DNA of 64,000 bases from Nematostella vectensis (Eukaryota; Cnidaria; Anthozoa; Actiniaria; Edwardsiidae). Shown here piece after piece: positions 1 through 11,076 of this stretch (its first letter is position 1; every line of letters starts with the position of its first letter). The stretch lies in contig NC_064038.1 in the NCBI RefSeq assembly GCF_932526225.1, forward strand, positions 15,801,575-15,865,574, written 5' to 3'. The notes under the pieces were generated by a model. It was given only the letters and a program-made list of their open reading frames with translations, was not told where the DNA came from and did not search any database. The translations under genes and the position numbers were made by a program.

Positions 1-409
1 GTATCACTATCGTCATGATCATAGCCACCAACATTATTAGTATTATCATCAGCATCATAATCGTCACTATCAATATTATCATCAGCATCATAATCGTTAT
101 AGCCGAATTCGTGGTTGCGAGACCTCGGGGAATCCAAAATATTTCTCTGGTTTGAAAATAGCGCGTAGTCAATTAACCTATCGATAGCTTTCATGTTTTT
201 GACTGTCGCGTCATAAACTATTTGACTGCACACAGCGAGGGCAGTGATTGGCCTAGGTGCTATAATTGACTCTACGCGCTATTCCTAGACGAGAAATGGA
301 TTCTCGGCGGTCGCGCAACAAAGAATTCGTGTATAACATGACCATCGCAATAGTCAACATCAACAATGATATCCCTCTTTTCCCTGTTTGTGCTACAGGT
401 AACTCTTAC
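1..409. other. Intron sequence with ATC-rich low-complexity start
   Basis: The first 110 bases are an imperfect ATC/ATT trinucleotide tract. The rest is AT-rich sequence downstream of the LamG exon on the minus strand. I see no gene in it. Confidence 0.5.
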
Positions 410-1072
410 CTTTGTAGTACTGGTATAGATTTTCTATCTCTGACGCAGGAAGTGCTCGCATGAAAATCAAGAGTTCGTCATATGACGCATCCGCCTCCCC
501 TATGCTAATGTAGGACGGAAAAACGTCCGGGGTTATCTTCTCCAAGGATATATAGTTTGACACAAACTCTGTCACTATCGTTCCATCTATAAACAGTTCC
601 AGCGATTTGACCAATTCTTCAAAACCTTTGTATATATATTTAACAATGAGATGTGTCCATATCAACGATGGGAATTTCGCTTTCTTTTCAACAAAGTGTA
701 GATCTCCGATTATTGACACGGCCACAAGGGACAAACCATCTTGGGCTTGACCAACGATCCGAAAACCTCTGTCTTCTAAAGCAGAGGTTGTCGAGAGAAA
801 CACTTGATGTGGCTTTGGCTTGATTTTTAGCCACATTGAAAATGTGATCCCACCACTGCAAGGTGACAGTTGATTGTAAAGACAGTGCATTGGTTCTTGG
901 GGCTGCTGGAGGAGAATTGTTGGTTTTAAAGATGATCCGTTGAATGCTACGGCTCCATTAAGAATTCCTTTTGAAGACTGCGCGGTTGGTGCCTCGGTCC
1001 AGTGCTCATTTGCGTTGTTCAGCTCCTTGACATCTGAACGATCGTCAAATGACCAGTAGTACGCAGCGCTGA
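410..1072 (-). CDS. Single-exon LamG-like (concanavalin-fold) domain
   Basis: Open for 221 codons between a likely acceptor (TTGGTAG at 1073-1079) and a donor (GTAAGAG just left of 410), both in phase 1. The translation begins with the YYWSFDD pattern, continues with a GAVAFNGSS strand, a CSGGITFSMWLK core near residue 75, an LELFIDGT strand near 165, and ends with SYDELLIFMRAL and an aromatic helix. These are features of LamG/pentraxin-like jelly-roll domains of extracellular proteins. No signal peptide or stop is in the exon, so it is internal to a larger protein. Its 663 bp almost equal the summed length (666 bp) of the three-exon LamG copy at 51.1-43.9 kb, so the two look like paralogous modules with different intron content. 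Ligand unknown. Confidence 0.75.
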
Positions 1073-1158
1073 CTACCAACGTGTCGTAAATGAGCTCAGG
1101 AAAGTCTTGGAAAGAGAGTATTTATATGATATTATCGACACCTAAATGAACCTCTTAC

Positions 1159-1498
1159 GTACCGTAAATGACCTAGTAAACACCCCCTATCTAAAGAACG
1201 CCTCCTATCTAATGAACGCCCCCTGAGCTAACAAGTTTGTAATAACCCCCCCTACCCCCTCTCCCAGCTTTAAAATATACCGCCTAGTAATTTTAGTAAT
1301 ATAAATAAAATTTAATAATTCTGAGTTTGGCTTCTACTGGGTGACACTTGCTTAATTTTAAGAAATGCTTTTAATACGCGAGCTTTAATTTAATTGGATC
1401 CTGATGAGACTAGAAACCTACTGCACTTGGGTTTGTTATATTTTCATAGCTTGTAAAGAGCGCCCCTCTCTAATAAACGCCTCTTATCTATTGAACGT

Positions 1499-1532
<34 letters not shown>

Positions 1533-1589
1533 CCGGACCGTCGAAATTTGATAAACGCCCCGGGCGTTTACTAGATCATTTACCGTAGC
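1159..1589. mobile_element. MITE-like element with about 28-bp TIRs and a 32-base poly-C tract
   Basis: The left end TACCGTAAATGACCTAGTAA is mirrored at the right end (reverse complement TACGGTAAATGATCTAGTAA, ending near 1589). Between them are repeated motifs of the type CTAATGAACGCC and an uninterrupted run of 32 C at 1500-1531. There is no coding sequence. The class is unknown; the inverted ends and 430-bp length suggest a non-autonomous DNA transposon. Confidence 0.6.
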
Positions 1590-3687
1590 AAAGGACGGAC
1601 ACAGGAAGCGCAGAATCACCCTTCCCCCACCCCCTCCTCTTGCCTTATGATCTCCAAATCCAAAACTTTTTGCATATGATAAATATATGTTATTTACCAG
1701 CTGAAGGTCGACCTTCGGCTTCGGTCAGTTATTTCAAGACCTCGGTCACGGTATTTCAGGATACGGACCAACCCTTAGTTGGGAAATATTTATTTGTTTT
1801 CCTCAATAGAATTTCCAATTTTATTTACCTTACCGGCTTACGGTTGCACGAGGCGAGGTTTCGCTTCTGACATTTGTCGATGTTCGTGAAGATTTTGTTC
1901 GCTCATGATCATTCAATAAACTCCATTTTGTGTTTACACACAACGCTTTTAATCCTCTACAGAACCTCCAATGAAGACATTATCTGTGTTTTGACCAATA
2001 ATCTTGTAAAATAATTTAATCCCAATTGATACGTCGTTCTCAACTCGAATTGATAAAATGTCTTATTTCGCTTTAAATCCTTCACAGACGATAAGATATA
2101 TTCACTAAAGAACTTTTCTTGAATGTGGATACGTTAAGCTGATTATGCAGGTAAATTTCTAGAGTGATTTGTCGTTTTTTTTCGTAAGAAGAGAAGATTT
2201 GATGCTGTTTTTTCTATCCAAAATAAAATTATTCAGCAAACTTGAAATTGTCTCGCGCGTTGCAAAATCATTATGTCGGGAAATTACCAAAACACATGGA
2301 ATTAGAAGCCGATTTTCCGTGAAGTCAATGATTCTAGATAAAAAGACCAAAAAAATGCCATTTTAGTGTGAAGATCTATAACCTCGGGAGTACAAATCCA
2401 GCTTTCGATGGTCATTTTACAAATCAACTTTTGTAAAATTTGATGCTTTGATGTTTTGTATTTTGTTATGGTTAAAGCATTGTATATTTCAGTAAAAAAG
2501 TCAAAAGAGAAACCTCCCCTCGCGTTATCGTATGGAAAACAAGCTTGTAAATTCTATAAAATGATCACAGCACAAACATGTATCTTATTCTGGCCCCGCC
2601 AAAGATATACATTTTTTTTCCTCAGGTTCCTGCTATAGCAGTGATCATTGTATTTCTTCATCTTTCTGCGAATAATTTAATGTGATTTCTGCGAACTCTA
2701 TACAATAATTTTCAGCTTTTGAAATTTGCTTTCTGGTTTCTGTCACTCAAACTAGCCGAGCTTCGTTTGGTGTACAACATTACCTTTGCCAAAGTTTCTT
2801 AATTCCTCGTCCCTCGTGTAATATTTTGTTGAGTTGGAAGATTTATTGTAGCTTTGTCTGTCTGACGTTAGAGACTCTTCGGTAAAGCATCTCCATTTAT
2901 CTTCTTCTGAATGTACGTTGGTGTCGTGTCGCGGATAACATCTCACCGAGCCACAGATCGCTCTACAGTAATCCTCCCGCTTGGTGTAAAGCTCTAGAAA
3001 ACAAAAGGTAATATATCACTGTTTGTAAAGTCAAAAGGAAGAAGATGGCAACATGACAGTCTACAATAAGAAAATTTATAACATAGCTACATTCTAACAC
3101 GCGCTCTGATTGGCTAATTTTCTATGAACAAGAAATGGATATACTATAGGGATATATCATAAAAGGAAAAAAATCTTTGCTGACAACAAAAAGTTCGCCA
3201 GATAAATACTAGTAGCGACTTTTCGGTAACTCTACAACCTTTATACTTCTTTTTTGAGCTGCATCTTTCTACATATGATGAATGAGGACGCAGATTTCCC
3301 GTGTTTTTCCCTTGAAGAAAGGGAAAATGTTGTACCAATGGCAATGTTTTTAGTGAGCGAAAGTCGCCGATTTGCAAATCTGTCGGAAAAGGAACATTTT
3401 GTCGGAGAAACAACCAGAAAAGACAAAAAAGACAACAAACTGGTGTGTCTCCACGTCTAAAGGTACGGTGCTATATATTTGAAATAAAACATTATTAAGA
3501 ATTGTGCAATTTGAAAGGATAATTGTTAAGAATTACGGTAAAATTACTAAATAGTAACAGTGACAGTGACAACAACAACAATACCAATGAAACAGTTTTG
3601 CGAACTTTGTGGATTTATTATAAACAAACAATCAATTCTAACCTTTTTCCTGTATAATTACAGCTTGGTGCAAGAAAAAACAAATAC
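1590..3687. other. Intron/intergenic, nothing recognised
   Basis: AT-rich sequence with only short open frames on both strands, no domain similarity, and no clear repeat apart from A/T runs. I see no gene here. Confidence 0.5.
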
Positions 3688-4810
3688 ATACTCCTGTAGA
3701 AGACATGAGCCTTGGACAACTTGATGCGAACCTCCGTCGTTTTTACGCTGAAGCAAAAAAATAAACGGAGAAATGTACAGCAAGAAGACACTACTCGTCT
3801 TCCGGCATGCCATTGAACGCCATCTCAACCAGCCACCCTTGTCGGGAAGCCTTAAGCTGTCTACCGACCCTAGATTCAAGCGGTCAAACCAGTTGCTGGA
3901 TGCTCAGCTTGTACAGATGAAGAGAAATGGACTTAAAAACACCAAGCACAAACCCGCCATCGAGGATAAAGACTTAAAAAAGCTCAAAAATTCCAAAGCA
4001 CTTTCTCCGGGTACACCATCTCAGTCTCCTAAGAAATGTGTGGTTCCACGTGGTCCTGCACTTTTGTAGAAGAGGTAGAGAGGGTCAGCGAGCGTTGAAA
4101 AAAACAAAACAAGCTTCCTGTTGAACAAGATGCAAGCGGCCGGCGCTACGTAACTATGTCGCACGATGAAGCGACAAAGAGCCATCCTGGAGGATTGAAC
4201 GACACCGCGAGTTTAGAGAAACAAACCCAATTGTACGAGACATACAACCCATATGACCGGCTTCAAAGCTTTTCAATTGTATACTTCGAAACTGAATCCC
4301 AAATGTGAAACATTTTTCCATTATCCAAAGAAATGCTGGTGTCCCGACGACGACGTGTGGTTTGACAACAAGCCTGTCGGAGTAAACAAACTGGACGGTA
4401 TGATGAAAGAGATAAGCCGTGAAGCAAACCTCTCACGTCAATACACAAACCACTGTGTCAGAGCGACTGCAATCACTTTGATGTCTAATGATGGAGTTCC
4501 AAACCGCCATATTATGGCCATTTCTGGCCATAGAAACGAGCAAAGCTTAAAAAGCTTGGCGCACTACAACACACGGCCGTCCACAGAGCAGCTTCACCAT
4601 TGCTCCGATGTTATTTCACGCAGTTTGACCTCAGGACAGTCCGTAGTCCCGATGAATCCTCAACAAGCAGCAGTGAGTCTTTCGACGGCTGTCCAGCAGA
4701 ATAATGTGGTCGTTGATGTTACCAAGAGCCAAGGAATGCCATTTGGATCCTTGTTCAGTAACTGCACAATCCAAAATGTGCAGGTTGTGATGGAAAAAAG
4801 TGATCACTGA
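3688..4810 (+). pseudogene. Tyrosine recombinase (DUF3504/Crypton-like), decayed
   Basis: Two main open pieces lie in the same frame (3773-4069 and 4253-4810). Coding-like sequence in another frame starts near 3688 and shifts at an A-run near 3755, and another piece between 4070 and 4250 is out of frame. The C-terminal piece has the catalytic pattern of tyrosine recombinases: HCVRAT (box II H-x-x-R), SGHRNE and a later tyrosine in AHYNTRPS. The N-terminal piece has the YSKKTLLVFRHAIERHL pattern common to the intronless animal recombinase-like family that includes DUF3504 proteins. It could derive from a Crypton-type element or a domesticated relative. No RT is adjacent, so DIRS is less likely. 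At least two frameshifts make it non-functional. Confidence 0.7.
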
Positions 4811-5090
4811 AAACTGCAAGTGTAACCCCGTGAAAGCTGTAGCAATCTTGGTTTGGAAAAATTGTTGTAGAAAATTTTTAAAGACTGTTCTTTCCATTTT
4901 CTACTCAGTAGTAGTAGGTTACCCGTAAGATTGCTCTTGGATTGTCATATGTTGTAGAGAAAAGTGTTCTCGAAATCCCGTAATAAAGATTTTGCCAGTG
5001 TGTTGAGCACGTGTGTCTGCGCACGCACGATGATTATGTAATCACTTTTTCGGAAATTAAATCTTTGCTATGTTATTAAAGGAAAAAGAA
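4811..5090. other. 3' flank of the recombinase, nothing further recognised
   Basis: AT-rich sequence with an AATAAA-like signal (GTAATAAAGA near 4980), possibly the old 3' end of the recombinase unit. Confidence 0.3.
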
Positions 5091-5292
5091 AAGGTTGGTT
5101 CATTTGCAATAATGTTTATTAATTATTTAATAATAATAATAATAATTATTATTATTATGTTAAGTACAGTAAAGGTTGGTTCATTTGCAAAATGTTGAGT
5201 ACAGTAAAGGTTGGTTCATTTGCAAAAATGTTAAGTACAGTAAAGGTTGGTTTATTTGCAATAATGTTAAGTACAGTAAAGGTTGGTTCTCT
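5085..5292. repeat. About 36-bp tandem repeat (AAGTACAGTAAAGGTTGGTT core)
   Basis: The core AAGTACAGTAAAGGTTGGTT followed by CATTTGCAAAAATG recurs about four to five times with small changes. The first copy is interrupted by an AAT-rich stretch. Confidence 0.8.
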
Positions 5293-5698
5293 TTGTAATG
5301 CACGCGCGTGTAAGCCTCCGCTAACGCTTGTATTCTAGTGAGAATCGGAAAATTACGTGGGTTGCGCTTGCGCTTACGTCCAAGTGAGAACCAACTTTAA
5401 GCGAATTTTTACGGGGGAGGGGGAAGGGGCTTGGGAAGGAGGTGAGTTTATTTTATAAAAAAAAGATTGTTGATTGGTTAATATACTAATAGCTGGTAGA
5501 AATGCGGTAATATATTTAAATTCTTATTATCATGCTAAAGATATTGATTAATAATGTATAATATATATATATATAAAATGATGGTTGAAGGCTTTCATAG
5601 AAAGTGCTCAATACTCGAAAGTAGAGCGGTGTATAGTGTTGGTTTGAGAAAAATACAAACTACATAGATTTCCCTAGTTTGTATTTTTCTCAAACCAA

Positions 5699-5800
<102 letters not shown>

Positions 5801-5832
5801 TTGGTTTGAGAAAAATACAAACTACATAGGTT

Positions 5833-5873
5833 TCCCTACGGGTCTGTTTCGTGGTTGCCCACTCATCAGGGGA
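5833..5873 (-). ncRNA. Hammerhead ribozyme motif, degenerate stem III
   Basis: Read on the minus strand: CTGATGA (5869-5863), a 4-bp stem II GTGG/CCAC with GCAA loop, then GAAA, then ACAGACCCGTA. The expected 4-bp stem III (ACAG with CTGT in the sister copy) has one mismatch because the second strand reads CCGT. Stem I is a perfect TCCC/GGGA pair. The core is intact but pairing in stem III is weakened. Confidence 0.7.
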
Positions 5874-5880
5874 TGAGTAT

Positions 5881-5920
5881 ATCCTGATGAGTGGGCAACC
5901 ACGAAACAGACCTGTAGGGA
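5881..5920 (+). ncRNA. Hammerhead ribozyme motif, intact core
   Basis: CTGATGA at 5884-5890 is followed by stem II GTGG-GCAA-CCAC, GAA at 5903-5905, a 4-bp stem III ACAG/CTGT with a 2-nt loop, and A at 5916 as the expected cleavage position. All invariant core positions of a type I hammerhead with a short stem III are present. Stem I is weak here (C-G plus a wobble) because the 5' strand differs from the sister copy. Activity is unproven. Confidence 0.75.
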
Positions 5921-6016
5921 AACCTATGTAGTTTGTATTTTTCTCAAACCAACACTATACACCGCTCTACTTTCGAGTATTGAGCACTTTCTATGAAAGC
6001 CTTTAACCATCATTTT

Positions 6017-7214
6017 ATATATATATATATTTTAAAATAAGAACCTGTTTCAAATTTTAGGCTACACAGGTTCTTATTTAACGGGAGGCTATTGGTATTT
6101 TTAGGCTAACAAGTTCTTAAATTCTAGGTCAAGGGCGGATCGAGCTTTTGCTAAAGAGGGGTTTGGGTCAGTGACAAAAGAGGGAGGGGGTAATTCCAAA
6201 CCGGGGGAGTGGGGATGTTAAACCCGCTAGACCCTCCCCTAGAGTCGCTACTGTAGGCTCTTATAAGCGGGCAAGTACTGCACCTCTCTTCTTGTTGCAC
6301 CATTCCACGTCTCTCTTGCTGTCGTCACACACACAGACACCAAGTTCCTCGTCGCACTGCTCGCCTCGCAAGCACGGCGGGTCACACATTGTCTCTAAAC
6401 AAAAATACATTCAGGAATACAAAACCGATGTCACATGGGTTTGCCTCGTACATTTACTGCATTATCACCCTATGTTACCCTATGTAAGTCTTAGGGGTTA
6501 GGTTAGGGTTTGGGGATAGGGTAATATTTTTTTCTATGTAACTCCAACGCCGGCTAACGGGATTATGCCGTTTTCCTTTTTTCGTTTTTCTTTTTTCTAA
6601 GTAATTTTTCAATATATTCTTACCTCGTTAACGTAAACCTTCCTTTACGGCGAAGGATTTCCTTATGGACCCATATTGCAATTGTGACCCCGATAGCTTT
6701 GATAAGACGAAAAAGAAATTCCTATCTATCTCGATTCCCCTTGCTTAGAGGCGTTTGGTGGGTGATGACGAGACGCAGCCGTATAATATCTGGCTTTCAT
6801 TATTGTTTGCCGGGCAAAGTATTCAACGCATTTTTTTATTAACTTCAACTGTGACGGTGTCTATTCAAATTGCTTTGCTTTGCACCAGGATGTTAAATAA
6901 CAATATTATCACTTTTATGTATTTCAGCCTTTCAACTTCTTATTGATATGCTTACGCCCAAACACGATTATTTGAGTTTTATTGAAATAAAAGCGAACCT
7001 GGGGTTCGAGAAGTAAATTACTCTTCAAGACTACACATTGGTAAGAAGGGAAGCTGCAGAGGTTGGTGAAATAAGCCAACTTTCATGTGAATAGTAAAAC
7101 ACTTTCGTGGCCCTGGTGTTATGATATGGGCCCCTCGTTTAGATATTAACCTCAAACTGTGCTAAAGCCTACTCGCATTTGTTAGTATCCCATATATTGG
7201 GATCTAAGACTTAC
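6017..7214. other. Intron, nothing recognised
   Basis: AT-rich. It contains a short palindromic AACCTGTT/AACAGG-type stretch with AATAAGAACC near 6045-6085 and a small TTAGGG-like patch near 6494-6525. No exon or element could be supported. Confidence 0.45.
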
Positions 7215-7469
7215 CTTCTATAGCTAAGACCTCTACATCGCTCAGGTCTAAGGTTTTTGTTTGGGTATCGTCGTATGCCAAAGCGCCTAGATCTTGTCCA
7301 ATAGAAGCTTGCCTTGTCCCAAGGTCAACTCTAAGGTCAGCCGCACCGAACATGACACCACGTGGGTAATAAAAGGACGCAAAGTGGGTTTGGTTTTGTT
7401 TCACTTTAGATATTTGATTTTCATTCAGTTGGAATAAGAAGGCGGCTTCTGATGGGATCGGACGATAAC
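7215..7469 (-). CDS. TLDc domain, second-half exon
   Basis: 85 codons open between acceptor TTTTCCCAG and donor GTAAGTC, both in phase 1. Its translation contains AAFLFQL, a YPRGVMFGAADLRV segment, DLGALAYDD and a final DVEVLAIE strand, matching the C-terminal half of TLDc domains. The reading phase fits the TLDc first-half exon at 26.3 kb, joining across a codon for glycine. The catalytic or binding role of TLDc domains is not defined; here it would be one module of a secreted or membrane mosaic protein. An FTP lectin exon lies between the two halves. Confidence 0.65.
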
Positions 7470-7739
7470 CTGGGAAAAGAACAATACACATTTTCACTAA
7501 ACAATGTAGTATTCATCACACAGTTGCCAGGACGACGTCATTTGACAGTCGAAGCATGTTTTACACATGAAACATTCTCTTAACGCTATTGTAAAAGCAT
7601 TAATAACAACATCATTGCCAACAACACGAGGGAGTTTTGGGGCTTTCTAGCTAGGTTTAGCAGTTTTGTGTCCATTAGGGAAAGGTCATGAGTTATTGGG
7701 GGAGGACTGCTAAGTTGACTTATTTCTAGTTAAAAAAAT

Positions 7740-8345
7740 TAGAGCCTTTGCGACCAAAAATTAAGGCCCTCCCCCAGAACAAAAAAAAGCGGTTATTTTA
7801 ATGAAACTATACTCTAGTCTTGAGATGCTCTGCGTACGGCACGTTCTTTCAGGAGCACCAGCAAATTCTATAATATAAGTGTAAAGCCCAGAAATGTAAT
7901 GAGAAGTTGCCCACAAATGTAGTAAACCCACAATTATAATAACGAGCACTTTTTACGGTGTTGTGCTGTATATACAAACAAAGAAAGGGGATTGGGCACT
8001 TTGCCAAGAAAAAAAATATATGCTTTTTATTATGTTAACCCAATGTGTCGCCGTTCCAAATTCAAATTGTGGGGAGGGGGCGACAGACACCGCTCTCCCT
8101 CCCCCCCCCCCCCCCCCCCCCTCCGCACGCTAAATTATTGTGTGAGAGGGGGCACTGACTTAGACATGCCCATAAAGGGGCGTCGGAGCTGGCCTTAAAC
8201 ACCACCAAGCCAAGAAAGGTGTTGATTTTCAGGGGTGTAAATAGTGTTGTATAGGGGGGATGCTCCCCCATGAAAACGTTGCCATTTTCAAATATATGAA
8301 ATGCTAATTATTGTAAAAACCTAAATAGAAAACAGCAAAAAACTG
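7740..8345 (+). repeat. Dispersed repeat, copy A (inverted copy at 45.3-45.8 kb)
   Basis: Shared blocks with 45.32-45.83 kb in opposite orientation include the AGGCCCTCCCCCAGAACAAA end, CCACAAATGTAGTAAACCC, AATAACGAGCACT, and AACCTAAATAGAAAACAGC. A poly-C tract lies at 8100-8122. Non-coding; class unknown. Confidence 0.6.
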
Positions 8346-8630
8346 CGGAGCGCGTTATCCAAAATGGCGGCCATGGTATGAGAACGTCGTGTTTTCGGGG
8401 TTTTCGTGCCGGAAAAACTATCAAAGCCTACAAGTAGGCTAGTCATTCGACATTCGACAAGGCTAGTACTTCGTTGATGTCATTAGCATTTTCATCGTCA
8501 TCTCTCACGCCCAGTCGAGTTCTAAAAATCTCACTACATGAAGTATGTTGCTAAACTCCTGTCTCGACATAATCCAGCCGCTCAAATCCTAAAAGTTTTT
8601 AGCGAAAATCTGCGCTGCAGAGTTACTTTC

Positions 8631-8806
8631 TGTAGTAATCTAATATCTTAATGATTACGTCATATTAATCACATGATCACAAATATTGTAATTAGCATAC
8701 AGCACATGTATGATTAGAAAAGAGTTGAATCACACAGATCTACAATAAACACGTACCGTCTTCACTCATGGCTTTCTCATAGTAGAACCACGATAAGGTC
8801 ACAACA
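8631..8806 (+). mobile_element. Probable 5' LTR of the gypsy element
   Basis: Runs from TGTAGTAATC to ACAACA and is followed immediately by TTTGGCGACGAGGA, a sequence typically found just downstream of 5' LTRs (primer-binding region) in Ty3/gypsy elements of invertebrates. No second LTR was found, so the left boundary is a guess from the TG...CA rule. Confidence 0.45.
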
Positions 8807-9039
8807 TTTGGCGACGAGGAATAGGAATTATCAGCAAAGCAGAAGAGTAGAAGAATGACAAATGACACGGCAGAGATACGAGTTCGGGCGCAAGTAGCGC
8901 GGCGACCAACCCGAACAACATCACCGTAGCAAACCGACAACTCAGTATCAAAGCCTTCCACATCAACACCGACACCAATGACACGGCAATCCGATGGGAT
9001 AGTGGAAGAAGGACATCGAAAGACAGTCTCGCTTCTTTG

Positions 9040-9884
9040 AAATAACAGAACCAGAAACAAGGAAAGACGGCCTGATAATCTACGGCGGCCCGCAGATCGC
9101 CGACCTTGAAGACTCACTCCCTGAGCTAACTGAACAAGCCGGAGACAATGCCTACACAAGACTTATAAGGAAGCTGGATAAGAACTTTCTCCAAAGGAAG
9201 AACAAGGACTACGCCAGATTCCAGTTCGGAAACCTTATCCAAGCCGACAAAGAAAGCATGGCGCAATATTACACAAGGATCCGCGAAGTAGCGCAGAAAT
9301 GCGAATTCACAGATGAGAACGAGGCGATTCGAGATCATTTAATCAAGACTATGAGAAGCGCTCAACTACGACTCAAGACTATAAGAAAGAACTTAACTCT
9401 GACACAAATACTAAACGAAGCAGCGATAGATGAAGAATCAAGCGCGCAAGCGGCAGCCATCGAAAGGAAGCTTAAGAAGGAGTCGGAATCTCAAAGGGTG
9501 AAACAAATCACAAAGCAACACGCGCGACCAACACCACAAAGGATGCGACCGATGCAGAGCGAAACACAGCACAGGCACAGAGCCTATGGAGCAGAATGCC
9601 ACAAATGCGGGAAAAGAAATCACTACGCTCGAATGTGTAGGAGCTGCGCAAAAACAAAAGACGAAACAACCTCAGAACGGCAAGACCAACGCGGGAAACA
9701 TCAATCAAGGAACTTCGGAAGCCGAAACAAAGGAAAAGGACGCCGACAGATTCGACAGGTGGAGCGAAAAAGCGACACCGAATCAAGCGAAACAGAGAGC
9801 GACGAAGATATCAACCGGATACTCAAACATGTGAATATCCGCAAGACAAGCACAGTACCATCCTCGACGAAAGCAAACAAATGA
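9040..9884 (+). pseudogene. gag: Gypsy gag with CCHC zinc knuckle
   Basis: Continuous frame from about 9040, with a methionine at 9258. The gag core carries hydrophobic helices, then a basic linker, then one zinc knuckle CHKCGKRNHYARMC (C-x2-C-x4-H-x4-C) that binds RNA, and a charged tail. The beginning of gag (from an ATG at 8854) is in another frame with stops, so the N-terminus is broken. Confidence 0.8.
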
Positions 9885-10064
9885 AGGATCTGGATAAACG
9901 AGTTAAAACAACCGTCGAACCGGACACCGGAGCCGATGCGAACGTCATGGACGAACAACATCTAAAAACACTTCAAAACGCCCAACCGGAAGTGCAGCTA
10001 ATTAAAAACAACGCTGAAACTCAAAACGCTTACAGAAGATCTTCCCGTAATCGGTGAAATCAAC
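9885..10064 (+). pseudogene. Gypsy aspartic protease, frameshifted
   Basis: An active-site motif DTGADANVM is encoded near 9930. The frame then changes before the flap and C-terminal ARIAIIGGT strand, which lie in the next open frame at about 10,085-10,125. Confidence 0.65.
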
Positions 10065-10922
10065 GTGACCATAGCCAATGAGACCCGAAGTACCGTAGCA
10101 AGGATCGCAATTATCGGCGGAACCACCGACTCGCTACCACTACTGGGCAGAGAGACACTCGAAGAACTTGGGATGGTGAAATTCGATGCAACCGGACGGC
10201 TGAAGCAACCCAACAAACACATACACAAGGTACAAACCGGAAACGAGCAGCTGGATCAAATAGTCAACAATTACACACAGCTCTTTTCGGGGATCGGAAA
10301 AGCACGACGAGACGGGAAAGATATCGAAATCCACCTACCCATGCAAGACGACGCACAGCCTATCATCCAGAAACCGAGGCGAGTTCCATACCACCTGATA
10401 GAGCCACTAAAGAAAAGGATGAAAGAGTTCGTCGATAACGACATCATGGAGCCTGTCCCGGAACACGAATCGATAACATGGTGCTCACCATTAGTGGTCC
10501 AACCAAAACCGAAGAAGCCAGGAGACATCAGAGTGGGCCTGGATCTCCGAGTGCTCAACAAATCAATGCAGCGCATACGACAAGTCCAAGCACCAATTAC
10601 CGAGGACTTCATCGCAACATTCAAGGACTGTCGAATGTTTAGCAAACTAGACATGAATCACGGATACCACCAGTTTGCACTTGACGAGGAATCGCGAAAG
10701 CTTATGACATTCTCCACCCCAGAAGGCAACTATCGGTACAGACGGCTAGCGTTCGGCGGCGTTAACAGCCAAGAGCTATTTGACGCGGAAATGAACCGTA
10801 TTCTCTTAGGACTCCAGCGAGTGCTAAACAATCGGGATGATATTCTTATCGGTGGACTAAACAAAGACGACCACAACAAGAACTTCGAGGGAGTATTAAA
10901 GCGACTGGAAGCGCACAACTAA
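10065..10922 (+). pseudogene. pol: Gypsy reverse transcriptase
   Basis: 285 codons. RT motifs in order: WCSPLVVQPK, DIRVGLDLRVLNK, FSKLDMNHGYHQF (catalytic Asp), RRLAFGGVNSQELF, and NNRDDILIGG for the YxDD box. The tyrosine-containing first half of the box has been replaced by an N-R pair while the two aspartates remain. A TAA at 10,920 ends the frame before the RT thumb, and the following sequence to 11,077 is out of frame. Once copied RNA into DNA; non-functional now. Confidence 0.85.
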
Positions 10923-11076
10923 ACACTGAGAAGAGAGAAATGCAAGTTCGGCAAGCATCGAGTTCCACGGACATCTCTTCACATCAGAGGGGCTTAAACC
11001 CAGTCCAAACAAGGTAAAAGCAGTACGAGAGTGCGCACCACCGCAGTCTAAAGAGGAACTTGTATCATTTCTTCAA

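Noticed and set aside
6494-6525. Interstitial telomere repeat
   Set aside because: Only two to three imperfect TTAGGG-like units; expected by chance in this composition.
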